Shown: in pieces, positions 26,301 through 36,399 of the stretch | Numbering within the stretch: the stretch's first letter is position 1 | Layout of the letters: every line of letters starts with the position of its first letter | Assembly (NCBI RefSeq): GCF_020882245.1 | Contig: NC_083597.1 | Location: forward strand, 74,192,152-74,256,151 | From: Rhopalosiphum padi | Lineage: Eukaryota; Arthropoda; Insecta; Hemiptera; Aphididae | Length of the DNA: 64,000 bases | Direction: 5' to 3' | Notes under the pieces: generated by a model | Database searches by the model: none | What the model was told of the DNA's origin: nothing | The model's input: only the letters and a program-made list of their open reading frames with translations | Made by a program: the position numbers and the translations under genes

Positions 26301-29300
26301 GGCTAACAAACTAATTCACTCGTTGCTTAAAAAAAAGTCAATAGGTAAAATTGTTATTAAAAAAAATCTATTTATGCGTTAGTCCACCTTAATTAATTCA
26401 TTTTTAAAGTAGCTGAGCATTGATTGTTCGATAGGAGATGTATTACCATACATATGATAAATCACATGAATAAGAAGATAAGATTGACCTACCTATACCT
26501 TTTAGGATATATGACGCGTATAAACACACACAAAGCACTTTTAACCCAACCCCGTTCTCATTATTATTATGTACGTTCTAGATTTTTTCATATTTAATTA
26601 GACACTAGTAAGAACCTCTTTTGTTTCATTTTTTTTCTCTTCTACACCATATAAATTGAACAATATATAAGCAGGTCAAGATGTGGTTCCAGATAAAGAA
26701 AAAACTAAACACATTGAATATAAATCATTACAAATGATTCAATATAAACTTTAAAATGTAACTTAGACTCAATTCTTCTAATCTCTCTATTATACAAAAA
26801 AGTTTTGGAAAATAGTTTCATCAAATAATTAACCTAGCAACCAATACTTAAGTTCTTTAGTAAATTATAAGATGGATAAAAAGATGCTTCAGATATCAGA
26901 TAAAGAGAGCTATTTATTAAAAAAAAGATTAAAAAGGTTCCAAAAAAATATAAGCCGAGAATAAACGTTCTGATAAATAATATTCAACAAAATATATATG
27001 GGCTATACAGTGTTGGAAAATATTTATAAATATATTATAATTATTGAGAAAAGCGTTTAGTTGGAAAAATATTTTATCGAAAATTTATTTCGATGGAATC
27101 ATGTTTACTACTGGGAAAATATTTCGTCGGAATACTAATTCAATGTAACAAGAAGAATTGACGAATAAAAATGAAAAATTATAAAAGTTAAACACATTAT
27201 GAAAATTATATAGACAATAGTTTAAGATTTATTCAGATCTGAAAATACCCAAAAATAATATTTTATAAAAAATTATTATACTTCAAATTAATTAATTTAC
27301 ACCAAAAAAATATTGATATTCTAAATAATTGTAAAAAAAAAAATTGTTCGACTAAAATAAACGTTTTTACTAGTATTTTTTTTTAATTAACAAATTGGAT
27401 TTTAAAATTTTTTCCAAAAAATGCAATCAAATTTCAAATTTTTTATTTTCTATATTAAAAAAAAAATGTTAACGTACTTGTGGCGCAAAAGTCTGTAAAT
27501 TCTATAAAAAAAAAAATAAAAAATATTGATTAGAACGAAAGTTATTTCATTTGTCAAGGCTTTCTGTTACAACCTATAATATTGAAACCATATTTTTGTT
27601 TAACTGTATTTAAAATGCTTTCTCACAATAATTCATTTCTAACAATATGTAGTTTCTAGAATTACAGTTAATTTAAAATGCATTTGCAACTAAGTACTTT
27701 CACGACTAAATATGGTTCTGTGAAATATAGTTAATAATACAGTAAGTTTCTTACAAAACGTATATACCACAAAACACTTTAAAAACAATATTTTTCCAGA
27801 CAAATACGATTCTCATCATATATTTTTCAACTTGTATGCTCCCTCCCCCCCTCCAATAAAATTTAAACATTATCTAATGAAATTAATATTTTAATATTAA
27901 TTAAATATTCAAATGCTAGTTTTAACAACTTTCTTTGTATTGAGATCTCATGGCATAATTTAATGGATATGATAATTGAATTAATAGTTTTACACTTATA
28001 TACTTGTTGCCTTGAGCTTCAGATTGCTTCTCGAGACTTTACACAAGGTGAAAGGTGAAACAAATAAGGTCAACAAATTAATCAATACACGGATATAGAC
28101 CATGGTTAATTTATTTTTTAAAGTGCTAAGGTCTAAATGTGCGGTTAGGAGTAAAATATTTGGGAAAATCATGAAAAACAAAGTAGCATGTGTAACTCAA
28201 GAATTGGCTATAATCTATGATTATATTATTAGGGTTATAAAAATCATCTGTTTATCAATGGCATATTAATCAAAATTTCGATTTTGACAAACCCTACCTA
28301 TTATTTATTATAATAACGATGTAAGTTAACGGCAATTTTTTATGAACTATGTCTTAAACATTATAAAAATTATTTTAAATTAACTAATATTGCCCATATT
28401 AGTGTTGTTTATTTTAAATAAGCAAGTAGCTTAAATATTAGAAGCAAATATAATAAAGATCTACCATAAAAGTATATTTTCAGGTCCATGCATACTACTA
28501 TGAAAGATGGCACAAGAAAATGTTTACCTACAGTTAGAATAAGTAAAATATAGTTGAGCATATTATAAAAACCCTGAACACAAAACGACACCGCAACATC
28601 TACCGAAAAATTAGAGAATTATTATAAAACAATAAGTATTACTTTGTTTAAATTTAAAATCACTATACTTAAAAATAACAAAAAAATAATTTCAAACCAA
28701 CTGTCTTTAAAATTTAAATACTGAAGTATAAATTTACGGCTCAAATTATTTAGCTATGACTTATGACTATTATTCTACATTTATTTAATTTTATTACTAT
28801 TTAAATATTACACAAAATATTTAGGTATCTATTTAATATGCAGAGAATTATGTTTTTATATAAAACGTTATTTTTGTTTCTTATACAATATTACAATTAC
28901 CAACGATTGTTGATAGAATAAATTTTACTTTGCAGCATTCACATGACGGTAAAAAGGTTGACTTTGTATTTAACGTTACAAGAGTTTGTGTTCTTTAAAT
29001 GTAATTGTACGACTCTTCAATTTTTATTAACATTAATTCTTTTTTTTTAACTTTAAATAAATCATTAAAAAAAATGTTTAAAACATAAGTTATAAACTCT
29101 AAGTGTCTTAACAGGTCTTCAATAACAGACTTTAGTCAAAAATAATCTCTATAATAACTAATAACTAATGGTCACGTATGAAACTAATCTAATTGAGTCA
29201 TCATAAAATACTTGAAATACTCTAAGTTTTATTACTTAACGGTCCTGTATTTTTATGATAGCAAACTGGTACAAATTATTTTGCCTCTAAAATCTCAACA

Positions 29301-29438
29301 TATCTAAACAATTAAGTACCTACTATTAATAAAACTTACCAGTGCGAATGCCGTTGAGCCGTCGTTGTCAGATAAGTCACTGTTTAAACGGGAAGTACTA
29401 TGTTCACAACTTTGTACACAATGATAATAATCGGCATC
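7964..29438 (-). CDS. Rbp: RIM-binding protein (RIM-BP), 27 joined exons
   Basis: Presynaptic active-zone scaffold. In the family, its SH3 domains bind PxxP motifs in RIM and voltage-gated Ca2+ channels. Exons in transcript order (minus strand): 29340-29438, 27478-27501, 25471-25560, 25312-25386, 25073-25231, 24829-24997, 24539-24631, 24284-24442, 23118-23221, 22848-23058, 22657-22783, 22478-22580, 20157-20337, 19975-20058, 19097-19287, 18173-18422, 16734-16868, 15837-16013, 15554-15714, 15262-15415, 15043-15205, 14737-14980, 14190-14294, 13605-13727, 12852-13188, 9220-9251, 7964-8365. All intron phases agree and the sum is 4152 nt (1383 aa plus stop), without an initiator Met. Order: coiled coil (about 42-205), SH3-1 (about 432-500), three FN3 (about 560-860), SH3-2 (about 1017-1082), SH3-3 (about 1105-1170), polyQ, Gln-rich tail. 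This is the canonical RIM-BP layout. The gene name follows the Drosophila orthologue. Confidence 0.93.
9220..9251 (-). CDS. Rbp: RIM-BP 32-nt microexon
   Basis: Flanked by TATAG acceptor and CAG|GTGAGTGCG donor. The preceding exon ends in phase 1 and the last exon is open only in phase 0. This 32-nt exon supplies exactly the missing phase change and encodes DACLPQYDYHQ. Joining 12852 directly to 8365 hits an in-frame stop after about 18 codons, so isoforms skipping the microexon would truncate the tail. Confidence 0.8.
10254..10572. repeat. dispersed repeat with GATTCTGAGCGGAG inverted ends
   Basis: GATTCTGAGCGGAGAAATGA at 10254 is mirrored by the complement of TCATTGTCTCCGCTCAGATT at 10552-10571, giving inverted termini around a 319-bp AT-rich interior. 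The same terminal motif recurs near 21842, 22115, 30728, 31685, 32135, 41923, 42435 and 43290. An adjacent block (AATGATTTATCATTGAATTC) recurs near 10587 and 43778. The element interrupts a RIM-BP intron and has no ORF. Confidence 0.6.
12852..13727 (-). CDS. Rbp: RIM-BP SH3-3 (two exons) and polyQ linker
   Basis: Exons 13605-13727 and 12852-13188 together form the third SH3 domain. The first contributes the ALYDYDP motif of the RT loop and ENSPNVDGD. The second contributes FKMGQTIFIYGEMDDDGFYR and GLVPSNFLVEV, with the Trp-proximal and ProSerAsn binding-surface residues. After the SH3 the exon encodes a histidine-interrupted polyglutamine tract (12931-12999) and a Pro-rich GPPPPPRGIDQP segment. 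The donor after AAACGTAAAG is in phase 1. Confidence 0.92.
12931..12999 (-). repeat. CAG/CAA polyglutamine-coding repeat in RIM-BP
   Basis: On the minus strand, mixed CAA/CAG codons encode Gln runs broken by His, immediately C-terminal to SH3-3. The forward strand reads CTG/TTG/CTGTTG. The mixed codons make it less slippage-prone than a pure CAG repeat. Confidence 0.9.
14190..14980 (-). CDS. Rbp: RIM-BP SH3-2 (exons 14737-14980 and 14190-14294)
   Basis: The upstream exon encodes a charged linker, then WVVAIYDYDPTTMSPNPD and EELPFKEGEHIK. The downstream exon completes the fold with IYGDKDPDGFYWGES and GYVPHNMVMEL. The intron falls in phase 0 between the conserved E-H-I-K and I-Y-G-D segments. 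The equivalent intron positions in SH3-1 and SH3-3 are similar, consistent with domain duplication. Confidence 0.92.
15043..15415 (-). CDS. Rbp: RIM-BP linker exons between FN3-3 and SH3-2
   Basis: Exons 15262-15415 and 15043-15205. They encode a hydrophilic linker with an acidic segment (DTETENLSDKEIFPG) and a basic, proline- and histidine-rich segment (RPAAPTPRSKPPHHGRHHY). Phases 0 to 1 and 1 to 2 agree with both neighbours. No fold is recognisable; this is probably a flexible spacer. Confidence 0.85.
15554..16013 (-). CDS. Rbp: RIM-BP FN3-3 (exons 15837-16013 and 15554-15714)
   Basis: The first exon begins LPDPPSEVQVESGPQDGTLL and VTWLPV, the typical first strands of an FN3 domain with the conserved Trp, then GYAVYADGKKV. 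The second exon adds the C-terminal strands (QVTVRTKSRDNQSTDSNPV) and ends in the His-rich SPHHHNHHHK before a GTAAAC donor. Confidence 0.9.
16734..19287 (-). CDS. Rbp: RIM-BP FN3-1 and FN3-2 (exons 19097-19287, 18173-18422, 16734-16868)
   Basis: Exon 19097-19287 encodes VPAPKQLTLERQLNKSVLIG followed by WNAP and a YHVYVDGNL strand (FN3-1). Exon 18173-18422 completes FN3-1 (PHRISVRSVTANR) and starts FN3-2 (HVKASQVTSTSAVISWLP). Exon 16734-16868 ends FN3-2 (LVPNTLYRVTVSAKTLR). For 19097-19287 I chose the acceptor GCTAG|TACCGG because it has a pyrimidine stretch and fits phase 1. An upstream in-phase alternative, GTTAG|ACATG, would add eight residues. Confidence 0.88.
19975..20058 (-). CDS. Rbp: RIM-BP short acidic linker exon
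   Basis: 84 nt, phase 1 on both sides, encoding DEQMKRLAQQEYNNMLEELQ and an acidic EDDNVDDD end. It joins SH3-1 to FN3-1. Because its length is a multiple of three it could be skipped without changing frame. Confidence 0.82.
20157..22783 (-). CDS. Rbp: RIM-BP SH3-1 (exons 22657-22783, 22478-22580, 20157-20337)
   Basis: Together they read YVYCARYTYDPF, EEELPITAGDYILVWGNKDE and DGFFDGELLDGRRGLVPSNY in order, a full SH3 domain. The motif GDYxLVWGxxDEDGFFDGE is characteristic of the first RIM-BP SH3. Introns fall in phases 2 and 0. The 2.1-kb intron at 20338-22477 holds AT-rich and dispersed-repeat DNA. Confidence 0.93.
22848..24631 (-). CDS. Rbp: RIM-BP region between coiled coil and SH3-1 (four exons)
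   Basis: Exons 24539-24631, 24284-24442, 23118-23221 and 22848-23058. The encoded segment is polar and Ser/Thr/Pro-rich, with a helical stretch (EIDRIMAKIDQDNRVLAELD) that may extend the coiled coil. The rest (PTVGPLTTTTPALDSVLLAT and neighbours) looks disordered. All junctions are in phase. No known domain was recognised. Confidence 0.83.
24829..25560 (-). CDS. Rbp: RIM-BP coiled-coil exons
   Basis: Exons 25471-25560, 25312-25386, 25073-25231 and 24829-24997. They encode helix-forming, heptad-like sequences: EDQLVRVLEKNTELTIQNTD, then KKRALEKDYKECVVKLQDKQ, then SKIRELEKKMELENVKQEEL. N-terminal coiled coils are a feature of RIM-BPs. The conserved-looking INYAEKTRLCEHIESLQ segment supports homology. 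The 25312-25386 exon ends AAG|GCAAGTG, a probable GC-AG donor. Confidence 0.88.
25905..26175 (+). mobile_element. 5'-truncated non-LTR retrotransposon 3' end (jockey-like)
   Basis: In the plus frame, KPMCTICDTELSVNHIFYRM resembles the Cys/His motif (CxxC...H) found at the C-terminus of many insect LINE reverse-transcriptase polyproteins. It is followed by a stop, about 200 bases of non-coding DNA and an A-rich tail (AATAAAAAAAAA) near 26165. The frame has further stops, so the copy is dead. It lies in an intron of RIM-BP, antisense to the gene. The clade assignment is by resemblance only. Confidence 0.55.
27478..27501 (-). CDS. Rbp: candidate RIM-BP 24-nt microexon
   Basis: A strong poly-T tract and TATAG acceptor precede 24 bases encoding NLQTFAPQ, followed by the donor CAA|GTACGTTAAC. 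Both ends are in phase 0, compatible with the exons at 29340-29438 and 25471-25560, so it may be a cassette exon. The evidence is splice signals and phase only. Confidence 0.5.
29340..29438 (-). CDS. Rbp: RIM-BP upstream exon
   Basis: 99 nt with a long poly-T tract and TTTTAG acceptor and a CTG|GTAAGT donor, phase 0 on both sides. It encodes DADYYHCVQSCEHSTSRLNS and DLSDNDGSTAFAL. It has no initiator Met, so at least one further 5' exon must exist. Confidence 0.75.
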
Positions 29439-30725
29439 CTAAAAAAAAAACAAAAAAAATAGTTATAATAATACGCTTAATCGTTATTAATTAGCCACTG
29501 AGTATAATTTTTAAAATATTTTGCGGACACTGTAAACAAAAAAATAACATTGTGTCAGAGTTAAGAAAAAACGAGAAAAAATATCTTTTGTGTATGTAGG
29601 TCAAACTAAAAAATATTCTTTTTAAGCACCATTGCACAAAGCTCATCAAAAATATTATTTCATTGACCTTTTTATTTTATTAATTATCAAACAAAATGGT
29701 AGTTTATAGATATTTTTTAATCGTTAAAATCGGTTCTATGGAAATAATGTACCTAGTCGGATATATTTAGAAAAATGTAGCTATAGTTCCAAACGATAAC
29801 TGTATTTTCAAGATAATATTTTATTGATTTGCAGAGCTACAAGATGTATAATATATTCGTTGCACACGCATATAATAGAATATCCACATTTCATCCGTAT
29901 GTCGTCCAACCCATTTATTTTTTTTTGGAAGTGCACGTTGCGTTTCATTGTCTACCAGATGATTAAAAATAAAGAATGAATGAAGTTTTAGTTAAAAAAT
30001 ATAATACATTTCACATTTATTAAGCTGCTATTTCTACTGAGTAGTGGTAAAATTATAAAGTTAGGTAATAAAAACTTAAAAATTTAATATTGATACTTCG
30101 TCTTTTAGACAAATTTATAATATTGTATTACTATGAAAGTGTTTTAAATAAATCCAATAATACTTTTGTATTTTCAATGAAAGTAAAATTCTATTTTTAA
30201 AAATAATTTTTTTAGTACACAAATTTAACATTTTATAAATTTTTAACTACACAAATAATTTGAATATTTTCGTATTTGTTAAGAATTATATTAAAATTTA
30301 AACTTCAAATGATTATAACAAAAATTGACCTTTTATGCAATTAATATTTCATAACGTGCGCTTGTATGTGTATCTATAATTAAATAGCTATGGGTGGTTT
30401 CTGATTAGCAAATTGGATTTAGTTGATACTTTGAGGTCAAAAGTAAAAATCTCAGTTATTTTCAAAATAATTGAGAAAAAACAAAAATGGTAGATAAGTG
30501 AATACAACTCTACTATACCTATACAGTAAATAATGAATGTGTTAAATTTTAAATTTTCACTGGACAGCCTCCTCCTCATACTATATCATCTTGTAAATAT
30601 GTTCTATATTATATCCTATTTGCTTATTATACATGTTACAGATTGTAAATGTTCTATTTTAATTAAAAACAAAAAAAAATTTAAATCAGTTATAATATAT
30701 CATTATTCATTATTGATGAAAAACA

Positions 30726-31700
30726 ATTCTGAGCGGAGACAGTCTATCTTCCTATATTATTAAGAAGTAAACTTATGATTCGTAATACGTGTTTTGAAAT
30801 TACCATTAAATTAATTAATTTTACTACTTAATCGTATTACGATAAGTTGATTTAATTTTTGCCGAAAACATTACATTTGTTATATTATTAATATCTAATT
30901 AATATAACAATATAGTATACCATAGTATATTATTGTTATTAAGTTAAATCAATATCATCACCTCACCGTAAAACAAAATTCATCGTATAAATATAAGTAT
31001 TATCTTAAATACAATAATAAATGTTTTAAAAATGTCATAGCCTATAGTAAAATTTATAATGTAAATGTTTTAAGATCCCACAAATAATGTTTTTAATGTT
31101 AATGAATAATAACAAAATAATCAATTTTATTATTCGTCGTTTAAATATGTAATTTCGTCTAAATTCTAAATTAAATTTATAAAAAAATGATGCCAATATA
31201 TTTTTTTGATTTCGGTAAAAATTACTTATGATTTATTATGAGAAACAAAATAATAATAGGTATATTATATTTTCAAACCTTAGCTACAAAAATTGAACAT
31301 TTTATAAATTTTCAACTACAAAATAATTAGCGAATTATAGTGATTTTGGTAAATGTTATTAACATTTGAGCTTCAAATGCTTATATAAATAAGCCTATGT
31401 ATTTTAAACATTTTTCTATAGCTTAAAGAAAAACTTGAATTACATTTTCAAATTTTTGACCGAATAAAAACATTTTTATTGATATTCAGAAAAATAAAAA
31501 AAATATACTATTTAAAAAAATAAAATACTGGACATTTTTAATTTTATTTCTCTAAAATACATGCTAAATCTAAAACCTCCCTCATAGTTGATAGTCCCAA
31601 ATTTTTTTTACTACTTATTGTGTAGAAATACATAACAAAAATAAAAAATAAACACACGTCATTGTAAAATCAATATATTCATCTCTCCACTCAGAATCTA
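30726..31700. repeat. second region of the GAGCGGAG repeat family
   Basis: It starts with ATTCTGAGCGGAGACAGTCT and ends with CTCCACTCAGAATCTAAAAT, the same terminal motifs as the 10254 and 41921 copies, in opposite orientation. The block just left of it (GCAAATTGGATTTAGTTGAT near 30408) recurs at 42226. The termini may belong to two abutting copies rather than one element; this is unresolved. Confidence 0.45.
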
Positions 31701-31884
31701 AAATAATAAAGAAATTATTGAAATATATAATCAATATTAGCATTTTATCATTGTAAACACATGTTTGCACGTATCAATATTACATTTCACTATTAACCTT
31801 CTACAATATTCTACTTAAAATATTTCATTTTACTATATTAGGACATAACTTTCGATTATTATATGTATGTAGGTTATGAGTATA

Positions 31885-32100
31885 TGACGTCAATGATGGC
31901 ATATAAATAGGGCCATTCGGTGTAAGTAGACACTCGCTAACTAAACGCTATACTATGTATATAGTCATACAGTCCAGTTGTGTTTTACATTAATATTACA
32001 GTATTAACTTAATCATAAAGTCGTGTTATTTATCTACATAAAATACCTAAATCCTAAGTCTAGTTAAGTTTCAGTTGCAACAGAAATAAATACAACATAA
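31885..32100 (+). promoter_or_regulatory. orphan TATA promoter with perfect CRE in RIM-BP intron
   Basis: A palindromic TGACGTCA (31885-31892, CREB/ATF consensus) is followed nine bases later by TATAAATAG (31902-31910). About 25-30 bp downstream lies GTAAGTAGACACTCGCTAAC, resembling the start of insect TATA-type transcripts. AATAAA lies at 32095-32100. The intervening sequence has only short ORFs (the first ATG, near 31965, opens 12 codons). It could be the promoter of a small gene, a promoter fossil, a non-coding RNA or chance. Confidence 0.3.
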
Positions 32101-33917
32101 ACATCATTGTAAAACTGTAATACATGTTTAGCTTCTCTCAGAATCTAATAAATCGTGTATGCAAAATAAAACTTCAAAAAACTCCACTAAAAAACTATTA
32201 TATTATTAAATTATTGTATAATTATTAATTTGTGTATGCCATATTTTATTTAAAAAAAAAAAATTCGATATTAAAGTAATTTAGGTAATAATTATAATAA
32301 TAAATTAATAATAATTCTTAAAACTTTTAACCAACTACAGATTGCATATTTTGTTTTATTATGGACATAATAAAATACAAATATATTCGTACAGTATTAT
32401 AAGTTCTATAGTTATTCATATTTAATACTAAAAAAACAATGTAGGTATACCTACTGTAAAATATTCAAATTTATTTACGGTTTGCCCAAATACGTAGGGC
32501 ACAACTATATAGGATTGCCCGACAAAAGCCGAAATACAACGTTTTGCATAAGTACAGTGGATGCTTTTCATTTTTGACGGGTATTTTTAAAGTTAAACCG
32601 ATTTTGAATTTCGCCCCTAACTCTCAACTCCTGATGGTGATCTTATCGTATGTGGTAAGTGATTTTCCACCAATAGGTACCACAGATTGCGGTTTTCTGG
32701 AAATTATGACTGCATATAGAATGCGCTTTACCACGGCGATACATTGATAGTTATTTATAATTTCAAATAACATAAAGCAATAATTCTGTATACATGCAAT
32801 ACTTTATCTATCATAATCTATCGATAAAAGTGAACTCATATTATTATTTATAATGATATTTAGTGAGTTGATGAATTCGGTTAAATTTAAATCTTATTGA
32901 AACGTGATGGTGAAGGTAATTTAACGAAAAACATTCACACATTTAATGTATTTTTAAAATACATATGTACTGTAAGTTTTTTTTTTAAACTATATATATT
33001 TTTACTGACAAAAATTCTTTGAAAAAGTTTTAATTTATTGACAAAATATTTTTATTAATTACAATTATGTGCAGGTACACTGCACAATTATTGTTAATAT
33101 TGCTACTTTTATTTTTAATCTGATTTATACTTCAGTCAATTGTGGTGCAGATATTTTAGCGATGTATAATTGAAAAATTTAAGTATTATATATATTTTAA
33201 TAAAGCGCGTTTGGACTGATTTGAGGTATAGTATTAGGTAGTATAATAACAATTTTGGCCAGTAGAGAACATACGAAAAGATAACACTCGTAACTTACAA
33301 TTTATACCTCTGTTTTATTATTTTAAATACATTTTTCTGCACTACCCCATTTTACCCCTAAAAAAAAAAATCAACACTATAAAATTAAAACAGAGTATTT
33401 ATTTTAAATACACTTCACAGGTCATGGGCATGTCAGTGTTGGCAAAGGTAGCACGCTTTAAGGACAAATCGTACGTCAGTTAAAGCAGTGTAACAACTTC
33501 GCAAGAGAAAATCAGCTTATAGGTATACCTTAGTCCGTTAAAATGAACAATAGATATAAACAATACAGATTTTTAACATGGTCAACTCGGTCAAGTGAGT
33601 AGTTCCGTATAGTTTTTTTTTATAAAAAAATTGCTGTAAAAACCCAACAAAAAGATCACTTGTATAGTCATATTTTCTAGCTCAATTTTTTGGGACAGGA
33701 GTTGGGTCTATAAAATCTGCTTAAAACCTGCCCCTAGTCTTATCTATGAATTCATAAAAAAAAAAAGCATGACGATTGAATAACTGGTTCCAATTTCTAG
33801 AGCCAACTCCCGTGATAAAAAAAAAACACCTATTTAAACATGAGAATAATAAACCAACATCATAATATTTTTAAAAAGGACTTTATAATCAAATTAATTA
33901 ATAAATAAGCATTTATT

Positions 33918-34190
33918 TTGTCTTCCGTTAAACCAATTGAAACCAGAAAAAAAAACCAAAAATATTCAATATTTGTATTTGTAAAATATATGTGTGAACA
34001 ACCACTCCTTGCGACTGCATGGGTCGAATTCCGGGATAAAAAAAAAGTCTTAATACTTTGCCGACTCCCCGAGTCCCAACGACTCTACATTAATATAACT
34101 ATTATTGAAATCGGTCCAGTAGTTTCGAAGATTAGCTCTTGCTAACAACAAAACTCAATTTCACATTTATATATAGTTATAGATATATTT
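33918..34190 (+). mobile_element. decayed non-LTR retrotransposon/SINE 3' segment
   Basis: The stretch GAAATCGGTCCAGTAGTTTC at about 34108-34127 closely resembles the conserved terminal sequence shared by many insect RTE-type LINEs and their SINEs. An ATATA-rich tail follows. Upstream, GGGTCGAATTCCGGGATAAA and GCCGACTCCCCGAGTCCCAA are GC-richer than their surroundings. The 75-codon frame here is taken to be incidental to the repeat. Confidence 0.5.
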
Positions 34191-36399
34191 TTATGTTATA
34201 AAAAAATGTATGGATAACCTTTTTATATATTTTTTCATATTATATTTTGTTGTTGTAGATATAATTTAAACTGATACTTGTGACGTATGTTGGAGAAAAT
34301 ACAATTGCCCAAACATTTTTACATACCAAAATTTTAGATTAATTTTTAGATTGTGTGAACGGAGTTCTATGAATGTATTTGTTTTACAATAATGGTATTT
34401 GTTTGTGCGCGTGAAAACACTTTATATGTCAGAAAAGAAAATGCTTTAACCTTCAATATTGATAGTGTTTTATGGTAGAAAATTGGATCAAGTTTGAACT
34501 TTGGGCGGTCAAAAGTAAACATTTCCCAATACTTTTCAAAATAATACGGAAAACAAAAAAAAATTAAATAAATATAAAAACGCGAGACTATTTACAAAGT
34601 TCCAGTTTTTCACAAAATTGATTTTGATTTTGTTATGATTAAAAAAGGAATAACCGTAAACATTTGAAATTTTTAATTTCTTTAGATTTTTTGATTTATG
34701 TTGATAACATTTTTTTTAACACTAAATCAATATAACAGCTTCATTTATAAATTTTTTTTATGCTTATTTATTTATTATTTCAAGAAAATAATGACTGAAT
34801 AAGGTATTATTTTATGTTAATATATAACATATATTTTTTTAATTTAAGTAATGTAATATAATCAAAAAAAGCATATTAACTTTTTATATATTTAAGACAT
34901 ATATTCAATATACCAATAAATCAATCTTGTGGTTATACAGTTATTAAAAATACAATTGATACGTTCGTTAGGTAATTCAGCATTTTTCAACTAATCAAAA
35001 GTTCTCTTGCACATATTTTCAAATATAATGAAATTAGCATATTATTTTTAAATAATGTAGTATTGGACTTATTTTCTTCGCTCTTATGTTATTTCAAAAA
35101 CCTTATATCATTTATGGCTCTATTAGCTTTTGATTTGTGAATGTCAACCTATATTTTTACTTTCATAATCTAATTTAGAATACTCTTCTAAAAATGTTTA
35201 TGTATTTATTGAATATTTAATGTTTAGATTTTTAAGCATTCAAAGTTTAAATAAGATAAGTACAGAATCAATGGAAAACCTCGGAAATGTATGATCTCTA
35301 AACTTTTAATGCCCATAAATAAATAAAACTATTTACCTATATCAATATTCAATATTTAAACATCAACATTATTAGAATATAATTCTGCTTCAGATAACAA
35401 AATATCAAAATATAGTTGCTCATAAGCAAATAAAAAACAAAAACAAAAACAAATAAAGAACACTAATAGATAATTTAACAAGAAACATAAGGTTTAATGA
35501 AATATAAGACACTATATAAAATATTAGAAAATAAAATTAAATACATGTATATTATATGGCCATATAGGTACTATAATTTTCAAAAAAGTTCATTATTTTC
35601 GAAATATAAACATTGTTTATTCTAAAAAATATAGATTAATAATTTGTTTCCAACAAAATATAATATTATATTATAATTATTTATAATCAACAAAATAGGT
35701 ACTTTAAAGGAAATATAATTAACAGAAGTCTATAATGACTAATATTTTTTAGTTAATTATAAATTATAATTTTATGCAATTATTACAAATTATAAAATTT
35801 TTATGGGTACTTAATGAACTATCAATTATACCACTATGTAGTTACATATTTAGCAAAAAAATTAAAGTCAAAGATTATTTTTTGATCAAATATTATGAAC
35901 AAATATATTTAATATGATATATTTATAAAAAATATTAATTTAAAATGGCTTATTTGGACCCAACAGCTCAATTAACAATTTAGGCCTATTTAGTAATTTT
36001 GATAGTGTGTTTAAGGCATAATACCTTTATGTAAATGAGAAATAAATACATTGTTGTTTCAAAATATTCGTATGTTTTGTTCAATAGCTCAAAACATAAA
36101 AGAAATAGTTGAATCGCACCGAGAAAGTTGCGACATAATAAAACCAAAGACACTTGTATTTTTAATTAATCACAAAAGCTAATCATTGGAAAACGGATAA
36201 TAATAAAAATATAATATAAATATAGGTATATATATTATAATAAATGCACATACAAAGCGATATAAACTAAAATGTCAACCACTTGACATATTTTTCACGC
36301 AAGATTACAAGACTATAGTATAACAGTTGGGTTAGGTTATGACGTATAGTTATACTATAATATAACTGTACTACAGAAATGTGTAAAAATAAAATGATT

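Noticed and set aside
34015..34085. Possible tRNA from GGGTCGAATTCCGGG
   Set aside because: It resembles a T-arm, but there is no matching box A at the proper distance and no acceptor stem. It fits better inside the non-LTR element fragment.
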